A stretch of 64,000 bases of DNA, from NCBI GenBank assembly GCA_030848705.1, contig CM061243.1:4374001-4438000 (forward strand), read 5' to 3'. Below the pieces are notes generated by a model. It was given only the letters and a program-made list of their open reading frames with translations. It searched no databases and was not told where the DNA came from. Within the stretch, counting starts at the first letter, position 1; every line of letters begins with the position of its first letter. Below are positions 44,853-57,949 of this stretch, in pieces. The DNA is from Heracleum sosnowskyi (lineage: Eukaryota; Streptophyta; Magnoliopsida; Apiales; Apiaceae). A program made the position numbers and the translations under genes.

Positions 44853-46403
44853 CTGGACAATTATAGTTCTGAAATCTTGAATCTTACGTACAGAGAGTTG
44901 GAGTAGTAAATCGCACAACCACTATTATACACCATACGGGCAAAACCATGAATCAAATCTAACCTTCTTTAGCCATTAGCATGGCCACTAGTCCTGGTCA
45001 GTTTGAGGATAAACTTGCCAAGTTAGTTCTAGAGTTGCCTTCTTTTTGTTCTTATACCTTTTGGCCTTTGGTTTGGATTAAGGTCTTTGTAAATTCTCTT
45101 TGATATGGCGTTGATATTTAATCAATTATTTCCAGGTTAGAGATTCAGTTAGAATCTTTTGATTATCTCATAATCCACACCGTAAGTTTTTTGTACAATA
45201 CACGAAGAATAATGCTAGGGGTATCGAATTTGGCACAAAAAAATGTACCGAATTACATGTGTTAAAATCTGATTGACTCTATATTAATGAATCCACATGC
45301 ATTCACATTAATAGTACCAATAAAAATATTTTCAAATACGAAAACCTCTATAAATAGATATCTTTAATCGGTTCGTGTGACTAGACTAACGAGCTTGTTG
45401 CTACATGGTAAAGTTCAGTTTGTTAAGCGTTAAATTTTATTTATTTTTTTTGTGAAATATTAGGTACGAAAAATGAGTTTGCTTACACAAATTACAAATA
45501 TACGTAAAAAAATATATGAACGTAAATGTTTACACCTACCAAATGAAACATAAAAGAATTATTTCTACTAAGATCTTTATTGTTTCACAAATATCTGGTA
45601 ATAATTCTTCCACGTAATGACTTGTTCATAATGCAGTGAGCCAGTTACCGAATAAATGCGCCTGGACCAGCAAAACTAGTTTTCTGGCTACAAAGTTCAC
45701 AACCTATACTGACGCCGTTTGAACGCGTTTATATAAGGGTTTTTTTTCATAAATACTCAAACTCAAAAAAAAAATCTGTAAAAATATTATATATTTTTTA
45801 ATTTATTTGCAAAAATACCAATTTTTTGAAAATATTTGCAAAAATACGGTCCGCAAAAATGATTGTTTTCCTAAAATCAGGGTAGGTTAGGGTTTAGGTT
45901 TAGAGTCCAAGGTTTTGGGTTGGGTTGTAAACAACCCTAAACCCTAAGTATGTATACGATTATTCTTCCTTCTTAATATTTCTAAAACCCAACATTAAAC
46001 CCCAAAGGTTAACTACTGAACTTTAGAGAACGACTTAATCAAGACCACAAGCTTACCAAACATTTTACTAACAATTTTTTTGAATTCTCAGCTGTTTTTC
46101 AATCATTCTTTAAAAAGTTGCATCTGATTGCGTTGGTTGCAGACCGTATTTTTGGTTGCGGTTGATTTTGGTTACAGTTGCAGATGGTTGAAATTAGTTG
46201 CAGACCGTATTTTCAAAAAGTTAATATTTTTACAAATATTTCCGGAAGATAGTAAAATTGCAAAAAAAAAATAGTATTTTTAATAATTTGTCTTTATACG
46301 ATAGATATGTCGACTCCTACTCCAGTAGTGGGAATTTTCTGCAAGTGTGTTGTGTCTTGGTGTGTGCATACATATAACTATCAGTAGTAAAAATATTGTA
46401 CCA
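44853..46403. other. Intergenic DNA between PERK and TMEM33 genes
   Basis: It contains the PERK 3' UTR, AT-rich DNA and an inverted-repeat element at about 45738-46300. CCCTAA-like words at about 45940 are a local coincidence. Confidence 0.5.
45738..46300. mobile_element. Inverted-repeat element, possible MITE
   Basis: Left and right ~120 bp are diverged inverted repeats: TTTTTTGAAAATATTTGC..TACGGTCCGCAA at 45833-45856 against the complement of TTGCAGACCGTATTTTCAAAAAG at 46198-46220. It carries no ORF. Exact ends and target duplication were not found. Confidence 0.45.
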
Positions 46404-49400
46404 ATGCCTACAAACAGGTCTTCGCAGTCAACCGGACCATCGGCCCCGACATCATCGACTTCAAATGATCAAACACGACAACAACGTAGCTCAGGTTTGT
46501 TCCTTTCATTGTTTAGTTTACCTTCCAGGTGCTGTTTTGGTTTAATGTACCTTAATGTTAATGTTATTTCGTAGGTTCCGCTACTAGACCATCAAGGACA
46601 TCTTTAGCTGCAGCTGCAGCTCCAACTTCTTTGTGGTGGAGTCACCAAACCATACATTTCTCGGTTAATGTTTGGGTACTCAACCTTTTATTGCATACAT
46701 AGATCAACAATTCAACATATAATTAAAAGTGCTTCATCCACACAAACACACAAAAAAAAACTTAATTTGTACTGTGAAATTTTTGTTCTGGAATGGAGGG
46801 AGCATTATACACCTGAAACTATCTTAGAGATGTAAAAGAAAGTGCTAAGTACTATATTTAGTATGCCGCAACTGCAACTTCATTGGCTAGCGCCCTTCAT
46901 TTCATTTTACAGAGAGATTTTTCTGATTATGAGTTGTTGGATCCTTAATTAGAAATTAAAAGAACCTTTACCAGCATCGTGCATGTGAGCAAGTAATCTG
47001 CTTCAGAGAACTTGTAATAGAAGAATCAAAGAAATAAATTACAAATTTAACTAGTGTTATTTTCCGTCAGGTGTTTGTTGTGGCAGTGCTAGGGGTCTTT
47101 CCACTTGTGCCTACAAGTCTTTCCAACGGTGGATATAAGCTAGCATTGATAGGCACTGCATGTTCTTCGTTATATTCCTTGTACTCTCTATACGGGGTAA
47201 TATTTGTCACATCAGCTTGTTATAATATATCTTGTACTAATACTCTTGCTTAAGATGATTCTATGATCTTCTTCCACTAATAACTTTTCTTACAGAAACC
47301 GAGGGAATGGAATTTGCAGGCTTTGCAAGTCTGGTTCCAGTCAGTAATTGCAACCAAAGATTTCATATACTTTGTATACTGCCTTCCGTTTATCACTACA
47401 CAACTTACCCTCAAATGTTAGCTTTGTTCTCTGATAACGATTCCTGTTCTATGAATTTTTAAATATGTGTATTATGTTTTCTTTAATACCTCGTATTCTG
47501 ATACTCATACTGTTGCAGCTGCTTTGCTTCCTGTCTTATGTCGGTCTCTTGAACACATTGCAAAATTTCTTAGATGTAACTTCAGTCACTCCTCACTTTA
47601 CAGGTATACAAGTACTTTTGTGTTCTTCTTATATTTGTCAAGCTTTATATATATGTATACACACTTTGCGCCTATAATAAGATACAAAATCATTAAATGC
47701 TGCACTCTCGGAGGAGAACCAGTCACATAGTATCTAGCTCAGAGTAGTTAATCTTACTTGTGGTTTGTATGGTACAAATGCCGGTAACTACTTCTTACTG
47801 TTAAACAACCTCTGTGATGTATTCTACTCCACCAAAATCTTTTGTTTTTAATCCTTTCATAGATTGTTGGTTCCTGACTCCTGAACAAAATCTTCCTAGT
47901 TATTAATTCAGTTACGTGTTGTCTCCATGCTATATTCTCGGTCTCATGTCTCAGTTTAGTTTTCCAGAATGATGTAATACTCAAATCCCATAATAATGTC
48001 CCCCTCCACCACCTCTAAATTTCTCCATGATGTGATTATTTAGAATTGTATGCACACAACATGAGAATTCAGAACACAGTACAGATGTGACAATTTGAAC
48101 ACAGTAAAGTACTGAGTAAGTGATGACTGATGAAAATAGTTCATGCTATTATTCCTTGTAAACACACAGCCTTAATGCCTCTTGATCTTTTTGAATGACT
48201 TCATGCTCCACGAGCCTTTTGGATATTTTATATAGCTGAAAATTTATGTTTCCCGTTGAGCTATCTTTTGATCGATTTTGAATTCATGTTGCACAGTAAA
48301 ACCTAGCATATATCGAACATGTGTCTTACTTAGTTTTTTTCTTTAATCTCTTTTTGGGCCCTGTAGTGGTGTTTTCTCACTGCGCGTCACCAACTTGTTA
48401 TGGTTTACATTAGTTTCTTATATGCTAATCTCAAAAATAATTTTGATAATACTGACAGGAAGTACATGGAAGAATTCTGTGTGTCGGTGGAATCAAATAC
48501 AGCTACCCTCGGCATACTCTCTTCGCAGGCTGAGATTGGAATCGGATTTCTACTGATCATCTCTCTTGTCTCGTCAGTAACTAATTTGCCCTTAATATCC
48601 ATTTGTAACATCTTTCTGAATCCAATTTTCCACTCTTTTTCTGTTATTTGGAAATTTTTTACTTCCAGACTATCCAGACTTATCGTTTTTCCATTCAGGT
48701 GCCAGCGCAACATAATACAAACATTCATCTACTGGCAGGTTTGTCCATAATTTCTACCTATATTTTTTTCAAAATCTTTAAACAGTGTTCCTCTTTTACA
48801 AAAAAAAAACTATATTTTGCTTATCTAGGAATTAGGATAGAGTGGCTGTGTTAGGTGAGTACTACATTGCCTTCCTTCAGTGTGATAAATATAGTAAAAT
48901 GGTATTGGAGTTGTGCCCGGAAGTCATCTCCTAGTTGAGAAGGTGATGTTGTAAAGTAAATTCCAGGCACCTAGTTCGCCCTCCGAAGTCTGACTGATTC
49001 AGATAGATGCAAGAGGAGTAAACTATGGTAGCAACCGTTAAAACCTAATATTTAGATTGAATATTCTTTAGTTGTTTTAGGTTGATCTGTCGCAATAGTT
49101 GTCATTTCAGTCCCTTTAGTTGCTTCAGACTGCACCGTCATCCACATCATTGATCAGCTATAAATATAATCATAGTCACGCACATTCTCAATCCATCACA
49201 AATAAATTCTCGTTGTTGGTCATCTTTCAGTATAAAAATTGGACAATCCGGTGCCCTCTTGCTAGTCAGCTTAGTCATGTGATGTATGATTATCTTAGAT
49301 AAGGGGCCTGACTGAGTCATAGATCATCAGATATTCTTACATCACTTGAGCTGGTCGTCAAAAATGTAGCTAGTCTTCACCATTTGTATGCAAATATAAG

Positions 49401-49665
49401 TTATGCAAGGAGTTTGTATGGTGCTCCCTAGACAGGTGCTACTTTGTACTTAAAAAAAATTTCAGAAGAGGTACACTGAATTTTTATCACAGTTACCTTT
49501 TCATTCTTGCAGCTGTTAAAGCTCATGTATCATGTCCCTGTCACTGGTGGCTACCATCGAAGTGTGTGGGCTACGATTAGGAGGACAGTTGTTCCGTTTG
49601 TACATCGTTACGTTCCATTCCTCGACATGCCAATCTCTGCTGTGCAGAGCTGGTGGTTGAGGTAA
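46404..49665 (+). CDS. TMEM33/Pom33-type membrane protein, 8 exons
   Basis: Exons 46404-46494, 46575-46675, 47071-47196, 47296-47416, 47519-47603, 48459-48572, 48699-48738, 49513-49665 give 276 aa in frame. TMEM33/Pom33 proteins sit in the ER and nuclear envelope and help shape ER tubules and nuclear pores; the plant role is less known. The Ser/Thr-rich N-terminus is followed by hydrophobic spans: NVWVFVVAVLGVFPLV, LALIGTACSSLYSLYSL, FIYFVYCLPFITT and EIGIGFLLIISLVS. The conserved QRNIIQTFIYWQLLKLMY block follows. Exon 6-7 joining gives S-C-Q-R where I expect S-W-Q-R, a possible substitution. ATG 46404 suits the family start; an upstream in-frame ATG at 46347 is less likely. Confidence 0.88.
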
Positions 49666-51146
49666 AAGTATTGAAAGAAGTCGGAAAACATTCATTTCTT
49701 GTAGAAAGAAGAGGTGGACTCTAATGACAGTGCCACAATTTGCAACTGTTGGATAATATTTTTGTACATGATAACACAAGTGGAAAATCTTTGTAAATAA
49801 ACAGAGTCCAGTCCAGAGTCCACACTCTTGAGTTGTTTTGTTTGGTAAATACACCAGATACTATAGAACATTTGAACTTGATATTCAGTTCTTCACATCA
49901 GTCGAGTACTTAGTTTTTTCCAACTTTTTTTTACCAAAATATATTTTTCTTATCAAGATAAATAAAATGACTCCCAAATGTGAAAAACAATTAGATACAT
50001 GATATAAGGTGAAATTTAAAACAATTCATCATTTTCTAAGTTACATGGCAAGATATATGACAGGGGAATCATAATTCTAAAGTTAATTCGGATCTAAGGT
50101 TCTAAGCCTTTTCCGATTGTAAGATCGATTTTGTTTTGTTGATTTTGTCTCACCGCTTGTTTGTGTGAGTTTGTTTTTGTCTCACCGTTTGTGTGAGTTT
50201 TGGTGCTGGATTATATTATCTTGGAGGCTTGTACGGATAATATGGATAAACACTTTGATGAAGTGTTAGTGTGTTACACACAGGTCTGCGAATATTGTAG
50301 CTTATTGTTTAGCAAGGGCGACATATTCTATGTCAGGTCTTTCAGAGTGGAATGTTTCTGCTCGAGATTGTATCATCTGTTACTTTGAGATATTTTAATG
50401 CAAGTACGATTTTATCAAAAAAAAAAAAAAAAAAAAAAAAGTCCCCGTAAAGATCTTCATAATGATGTGGCGATATATGACATGGCAAAATGAGGAGTTT
50501 TAATGGGAGGATTCATATCGCGGAGTTCATCCTATTAATTAATATTTTAACCAATTATAATCAGACATGTTTGTTTATGATAAATTTTATGGGAACAATT
50601 TTATGGTTAGCTAGCATTTTTCTATAAATAATGAAGGATATGTTGAAAATGCTCAAATGCATTAGTAAAAACAAAATTTAAAAGCCCAAGTAGATAATCA
50701 GTGAATTTCACTTTTTCTACTTACATTTTAAAGTTATCACACTGTTATCTTACTTTTTCATTTTATAAAATGTTAAGAAGTGAAATCTTGTCGAAAACAA
50801 GAGGGATAAATGTACATAAATAGTAATAAAAAAAATATCATTTATTAATTGAAATTAGTTAATTCGTAACTACAAGAAAAATGATTAGTAACTAGCAAAC
50901 ATTCTGAATGAAAACGATAATAGTTAAAGGAAAATTAATTAAAATAAATATGAGGATTAAAAACTACTTAAATATCTTACCTTTTTTTTCCCAACGGCAA
51001 CATCAAATTTTAAGAATAATAATTAATTAATTAAACGCTAATACGACCCGACTTTGAAAACAAAAGTTTTGTTTGGGGTTAGTAATCTAGCGTTGCCCTA
51101 GAAATCGAGAGAGAGCGAGAGAGAGCGAGAGAGAGGCGAGAGAGAG
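49666..51146. other. Intergenic DNA between TMEM33 and RPN12 genes
   Basis: It contains the TMEM33 3' UTR, a LINE fragment (about 50200-50441) and AT-rich DNA. A GAGAGAGC-rich leader stands directly before the RPN12 start. Confidence 0.5.
50200..50441 (+). mobile_element. 5'-truncated LINE (L1-type) 3' end with poly(A)
   Basis: Plus-strand codons from about 50292 read NIVAYCLARATYSMSGLSEW, similar to the C-terminal RNase H end of plant L1 elements, then a TAA. A short tail and a run of ~23 A (about 50418-50441) follow. The left border is uncertain and I did not find a convincing target duplication. Confidence 0.5.
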
Positions 51147-54100
51147 ATGGATCCAAAGCTATCAGAAGTATCGCAAATGTGTGAGCTATTCAAAGCCGCA
51201 TTGGTCCGTAACGATTTCGACAAATGCGCAACTCTCCTCTCCCAACTCAAGGTTATTTCAATTTTACTCAATTTAGGGTTTATGTATACACAATTTACTC
51301 ACTGTTTTCTAATATGTATTCTCTCTATATGTATCTAATTGAATAGAGCTATGTAATTGTGCTTATTTTTTAACAAATCATTCGTTGTGTGTGTGTGTGT
51401 GTATGTTAGTATTGTATGTATATGATGGAGCTAATTGGATATGGTTTTCGACTGTTCCGTAACTTGTTTGTTTTTGCGTATTAAGTGTGATCATTTTAAT
51501 GAATTGTGTTTCGGCAATTTTGAAGGATTTAATGTATTACGCTTTTAATTGAAGAATGTTATAAATACATTGAAGCGGATAAATTAAATTTTATTCCGGG
51601 GCTGAGCGGGAATTTAAATGTTTATAAATGGACTCCGCTAGTATTATCTTGTGTTTTGAGTGTTGACATTATTTAATGGGTTGAGTATGTATATTTCAGG
51701 TCTTGTTGACGACCTTCCGAAGTCTTCCTCCATTGTTTGAAGCAACACCTAATGCAGTACATGAGTTGACTGTTGCACGTAACGTTATTAATTTAACTCG
51801 CAATTTACTGTTTTAAACCCCCCCCCCCCCCCCCCCCCAATTCACTTTATAGTAGTCTTCACTAGTGTTAGTATACATCGATTCTGTTGGTAAAATTTAG
51901 TTCCCAAAGGGGAAACTGCTTGGCAACTTGGTTCATATAACTCAGAATTTCACATCTCCTCCTCCTTGGTTGCACCATTTGTTCTAGCTGTCATGATACA
52001 ATCCATCAAATTTAGCACATTAAGTTGTGTTTATTTTTTAAGTTTGCAAGCATGTCTTGTTCATTTAGCAAATATAATTTTTATTTTTGGCTCTGAGAGA
52101 GAGAGAGAGAGAGAAGCATGATTGAATTGACAAATTAGCTTTACACTTGCACAGTCATTAATTTTTTGATTGAGTTTTGATTTTCTCCAGGCATTACGAG
52201 TGTGTGTAAGTGTGTAGCGACAGATTATGTAATAGTCTAATAAGAACATTTAGTCGGTAACTACTTTGTTCTTGTTATTACAGTTAGTTGTGTGTCATAA
52301 CAGTTTTTCTTGTCTTGCTAAGTTTTTTAGCTTCAAATCTTTTAGGTGACATATATGAGCATGCAGTTATCTTCAGTGTTAAGACTGAAGATCAGGATGC
52401 TTTTGAGAGAGACTTCTTTCAGCTGAAGCCTTATTACACAGATGCAGGGTAAGTGTTCCGTTGGCTCATTTTTTTAATACTCCCAGAGTTCTACATTATC
52501 CATAGCTGTTGAGAATGCACAATGATTGAAAAAAGTGTTGACTTGAATGTATCATTGAAAATGTCCCATTTTCCCTCCATATGATCGTGGTAGATGTGAG
52601 TAAGTGATGAACCCTTAAACCGAAAAATTAAATGAAATTGAACTTAAGCGATTGAAAGTGTTGCGACCCGGATATGTATTAGGTGGATAAACTAATAATA
52701 ACTTGGACATATTAGAATTATAAAAATTTCTAAGAAGACTGTCGAAAATGAATCAGGCAGTAGGAAAAATTGTTGTTCTTTCAAATGTATAGAACTTCTC
52801 TTTGTCAACTTAAAATTCAATTTTATAGATGTGACAACTGACAGCTAACATCTATAGTAGAAGTCAAATCCATTTGAATGGGAATATGGGATGAGATCTA
52901 TATATTCCTCTTTGGCCCGAGTGTGCATAGTGGTTGACCTTTTTGAAGCTGAATAGTACATAATATTCAAATTATATATTGACACAATTTTGGCCTTTTA
53001 TTATGATAATAGAGTCCCTCCTTGTGTTGGATCAGTTAGTTTGTACTTTGTACCCATGTTTTAGTATTTTATATCTACCTGTCTGAGGTTTTTACTGTAA
53101 AATCTGAGGAAAGAAGAATGAAAAATAATTCTTTACCAACTGGTAGCTAAATCTCAATGCATGATATCTCTGTTTCTTCTGATGGAGCAGTGACCGCCTT
53201 CCACAATCTCAGCAAGAGTTCCCCATTCTAGGTCTCAATCTTTTGAGACTCCTTGTGCAGAATAGAATTGCTGAATTCCACACCGAACTGGAGTTACTTT
53301 CTGCCAGTGCTCTGGAGAATCCTTGCATCAAACATGCTGTGGAGTTGGAGCAATCCTTCATGGAAGGTGCTTACAACCGGGTGTTGACTGCTAGGCAGAC
53401 GGTACCTCATGAAACATACGTCTACTTTATGGATCTTTTAGCAAAAACAGTCAGGTATTCGGTTAAACCTTTATTTGAATTTACTTTACTCAAGGAAGAA
53501 AAAATAGCAGTAAATGATAATGTGCTTTTGATAATTTGCTACATCACAGTTAGAACTTTTTTAAAATGTCATTAACTAAACTAAACATTATTCATCATCC
53601 AATGTTGTGTCACCTAGACTAACTTTAGTTTTCAAACACTGGAAAAAATGTGAATCGGTATTTACAGGGATGAAATAGCTGGATGCAGCGAAAAGGCATA
53701 TGACTCCCTCTCCGTCAATGATGCCCGTCAAATACTTCTGTTCTCCTCAGATCAAGAACTCTCTGGATATATTAATGAGGTACTTTAAAAAGTTGTGTCA
53801 TGTGCTTTACTTAAATGACAGAATATGATGTTGACTCTCTATCAATAGCATTGATACCTTCCTTGGTTGAGAAATTAACTTCTCTTATTGTGTGTAGAAC
53901 CCCTGAAATAATTGTCTTGTGGTTTCCTGTATTTCTACATTGCAAAATAAGCCGGTATTTTGACACTGGAAAGCTTTGCTCTCTTTTTTTGCGTACCGTT
54001 GGTGTGGACTAATGTTTTGATTTAGACATGGTGAAGTAATTGATATATTGTTGAATATGGAAATGTGATAGCCCTTATATACTTGATCACATGTATCGAT

Positions 54101-54396
54101 GTGTGATTGAATATAAGCACAGTGAAATAATTTGTGTTTATTAGGTGAACTGAGCTGTATGGAAGTTGGGGCAGTATTCTAATTTCTATAAGTTATAATA
54201 TACATACTTGTCTTGATTTGTTATTGTTCTGAAAATTAAGTAATGCTATCTGCAGGAGCATCCTGAATGGGAGATAAAGAATGGCTCTGTGATTTTTCAA
54301 AAGGCAAAGGAATCTGCACCTTGCAAGGAGATACCATCCCTGCAGCTTATAACTCAGACACTCAGCTATGCCAGGGAGTTGGAACGGATTGTTTGA
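51147..54396 (+). CDS. RPN12: 26S proteasome lid subunit RPN12 (PSMD8 homologue), 6 exons
   Basis: Exons 51147-51251, 51700-51778, 52346-52448, 53191-53454, 53668-53779, 54256-54396 give 267 aa in frame, which I recall as the length of Arabidopsis RPN12A. RPN12 is one of the PCI-domain lid subunits and joins last when the lid forms. N-terminal helices (MDPKLSEVSQMCELFKAAL) are followed by the CSN8/PSMD8/eIF3k-type PCI region (LPQSQQEFPILGLNLLRLL, then ELEQSFMEGAYNRVL, then VNDARQILLF) and a C-terminal helix (LITQTLSYARELERIV) of the kind used for lid bundling. All splice phases agree. Intron 2 contains a C21 tract. Confidence 0.96.
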
Positions 54397-55152
54397 AGGT
54401 TACCCGTGTTTCTTGTTTGCGGGCCCTGCTCACCCGATGAATTGTTAATTTTCATGTTTAAGTTGTAATCTCTTTTATTGACAGAACTAATCTTCTAAGT
54501 CTCATCTGATACCTTACCTTATTATTCAGTAATATGGATGCAAAAAAATTCTAGGTGCCTTTTGCCTTCTACAAAATTGTGATTTTTTTTCCTTTGCTAT
54601 ATTGAAAATGTTGCTTAATGAACACTGTACAGGCTCGTGTTTTTTCATTAGAGGGGTAGGGTGTTCATGGGTTCACGAAGCCGACCAAACCGAACTATTC
54701 CGATCAACGGATAAAAAATATCAATACATTATTGTGTTACAAAAAGTTCAAATTGAATTGGGGTAGGCAAGGATACTATGTATTTTACGCTAATCTAACA
54801 CAACCCGATTTATATTACAAGTTTTGCTTTATGTTTTTTGGGCCAACTCAACTCTTTTTATATTACATGCTTTGTTCGTTAATTAAAAATCGCATGGGCT
54901 TTTCAACTAATCTTGAATACAATCCGAGAATGACAAAACTAATCTTTTAAGTGTCTTCCCCTTTTGTCTTCTATAAAATTGTTACTATTGTATCCAAATA
55001 GAGGCACCGTGACACTTTTTTTTCTTTGATTAATTCGGTGTGTTGATTGCCTTCAAATAAATAAATAAATAAATAAAATTCGGTGCGTTGATTTTTTTGT
55101 CCGTAGCTATATATAAACATGTTCATTAATGAATTGAATATATATATATATA

Positions 55153-55539
55153 GGATTAGGTTCAAATTAGAATTTTATATTAAGTTAGAACTTAGAACTA
55201 ATATATACCATAGATTTTGTGTAACCAACGACTAAGATTTATGCGTTCTGCTGCAGTACACAATATCTTTAGTTTTGCTACAGCACACAATTTTGTAGAG
55301 TATGATTTACTTCTACACTACACACTAATTTTTTTTCTTCTAAAATACATAATTTTTTTTAAAAATAAATCATTTTTCACGTAACCCAACATGTCATTAT
55401 AATATGTTTTAAAGAAATAATTATGCCAAAAAATAATTTATGATAATTAAAATACTATAAAAAGTACAACGTGTTGTAACATAATATATTAAATAGTTCT
55501 AAGATTCTAATATTAAAGCGGTTCTATGTGGAACCTGAC

Positions 55540-55541
<2 letters not shown>
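55153..55541. mobile_element. (TA)n-flanked inverted-terminal element 1
   Basis: It starts GGATTAGGTTCAAATTAGAA after a TA run and ends with the complement of GGGTCAGGTTCCACATAGAA before a longer TA run (about 55541-55580). Terminal similarity between the arms suggests a MITE that targets TA repeats. Confidence 0.5.
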
Positions 55542-55580
<39 letters not shown>

Positions 55581-55584
<4 letters not shown>

Positions 55585-56300
55585 CATGTTCCTTTTAGAA
55601 CCCTTAACCTAAGAACTCTTAGAACTCTATCTTATATTTTAAAATAATATATATTTATTATATGTAGGTCATGGTTAAAGTTGTCCAAAAATACATAATT
55701 TAAAGCTAATTAATATTTGATTAACGATAATAATCGTACATCAATATCGATCACAAAATTCTCCATCATCATCATAAAATTCCCCCAATTATTTTTATAA
55801 ATTTTTCTGAAAATATTCAAGTTATGGTATAAACACAATATCAAATAACAGTGTTCAGCAACTGAACATTTAAATATAAGTAAGTTCATTTGCAGAACTT
55901 TAAAATTTATGTGTTTGATTTCAAATTCGATCGCATGACTTTTATGTTCAGCGGTAGAACACGAAAGTTATGGTATGAAAATAGTGTGAATAACATTGTT
56001 CAACAGCTGAACATTATAAAAATAATCAAGTTCACTTGTAGAACTTCGTGGAAAAAAGAAAGTTCAGTTGTAGAACTTTGAAGTTTATATGCATAACTTT
56101 TAAAATTCAGTTGGAGAACACTGTAATTATACTATGAAACAAAATAGGTTTGACAGTAGAATCCTTTTATTCCAACCATATCCTTATAAGATTTTGTATA
56201 TAAAAATGAGTTGAATCTAAACAGTTAATCTAGTAATAATCCAACGACTTATAACAGTTATAAGGTTCTTTTTTAGTGATTGGTTCTCTCTTGAGTCTAT
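55581..56300. mobile_element. (TA)n-flanked inverted-terminal element 2
   Basis: It begins GGGTCATGTTCCTTTTAGAA next to the same TA run and ends near 56300 with a complement-like TGGTTCTCTCTTGAGTC. Inside, AGTTCANTTGTAGAACTT-like words recur several times (about 55850-56120). Confidence 0.4.
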
Positions 56301-57402
56301 ATTATTCATTACTACAATAGTTTGTTAGATTGTCTTTTTCAAAAAGGCTGTAATTTTCAGCGAGAGATGTATCACAATAAATGATCTATTCAACAATCGT
56401 AATTCGGATGAAAAAATTTCTGATTTGATCTACTTGATAACGTGTTTGTTTAATATTGATTATTTTTGTAGATGTCGTATGACCGTTTATTAAAAAATTA
56501 ATTATCTATTATAAAATTTTGATTACAAATACGTAGGACAGACCTTGGGTCCGGTGGAGTCCCTTGCCCCTTCGAGGAATTCTAAGATACTAGGTTACAT
56601 GCTATAGTCCGTAGTCCGTGCTATGTATACTGGTATTTAAAAAAATAATTTAATTATAATAAATTAAGTAATTTTAGATTTAAAATCAAAGATATAATAA
56701 CTGTTTTGCTTCAAATGTTAAAATAAGTTCGTTCAAGTTTTTTTATTTATATTTTATTGTATATGTAACATATATTTTAAGATAATTTACATTAAATGTT
56801 TACCCAAAATTAAAAGATTAGTTTATATTTTAATTAATGAACTTACCATAAGTATTATTATGATATTTATGATATTAAAAAATGAAATAGAAAATTTCTA
56901 TAATTAAATATGGGTCAAAATAAGTATATGAATATTCTACAAAACTAAATATGGATACCAAGTCTAAAATTGATAGTCCATTAAATCAAATTTATATATT
57001 AAAATATTATCCGAACCTAAATATGGATCCCGAACCTAAATATGGATTCCGAACCTAAGGTATGGGATATCCACAAATTTATAATATATAGAAATATAGA
57101 ATATAGATTCTTTTATAAATTTTAAATAAATAATCTAATAATTAAGTTAATTTTTTTACATTAACAAGCTTGAATTTTTTTTGGACGCCGCTCTAATTTT
57201 CCTCTGGATCCGTCACTGCATGCAAATATACATAATGTATATATTTGGGCTCATTTCAAATAAATTTACAAACGTTTCATGTCAAAACAAAAATATAAAA
57301 TCTTCTTAAAATAAATAACCACTCTAAAATATAAAATTTCCTTGAATGAAATATTTGAACAAAATTCTGAAAAATAAAATATAATACCCTCTTTTAAAAA
57401 AA

Positions 57403-57720
57403 CTAGTCGACTAAGCCGCGCTTCGCAGCGGTCCGATAATAATTTTGTAAAAATTTTAATATTAACTATTTAAGAAAAAAAATCAAGAAAATACATATAA
57501 TAAACTGATTAACTCTAATTAATTCCCAAAATTATAAAAAAAAAATTAAAAAATATATATAGAAAGATAACATTCAATATAATTATTATTAGATATACAA
57601 ATCAACTAAAAAAAATAGAAAAAAATTGTATGCTATTGACATATTTTTTAAAAAAATTATAATTTACGCTTACTATTATTTTCCCCATAATTTATTTACT
57701 CCTATTTTTAAACTAGCCCA
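57403..57720 (-). mobile_element. Helitron-like 3' end, minus strand
   Basis: On the minus strand hairpin CCGCTGCGAAGCGCGG is followed by CTTAGTCGACTAG and a host T (57402). A close relative of this terminus is at 6220-6250. The other end was not located, so the right border is a guess. Confidence 0.45.
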
Positions 57721-57949
57721 GGAAAAAAACAATTATTCAATCCTACGGTCATTATTTAACATACATAACCCATATTAAATCCTGGCCTTACATCCATCAG
57801 AACAAATATACATGACTTTTATAAACTAAACTTTCTTGATACAAAGCGCTTAGATCTATTTTCCCCAAATTTCAACCCCACTCTTCGTATCTATATCTGT
57901 ATCTATCTATCTATTCTCCCCCCCTTTTGTGTTGCAGAACTCTCACCAG

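Larger units (their letters stand above)
54397..57402. other. Intergenic DNA rich in small repeats
   Basis: It has the RPN12 3' UTR, two (TA)n-flanked elements (55153-55541 and about 55581-56300) and AT-rich DNA. No coding region is seen. Confidence 0.55.

Noticed and set aside
45890..45960. Telomere-like CCCTAA words near the TMEM33 gene
   Set aside because: Only a few scattered copies, no array; coincidence or at most a telo-box.
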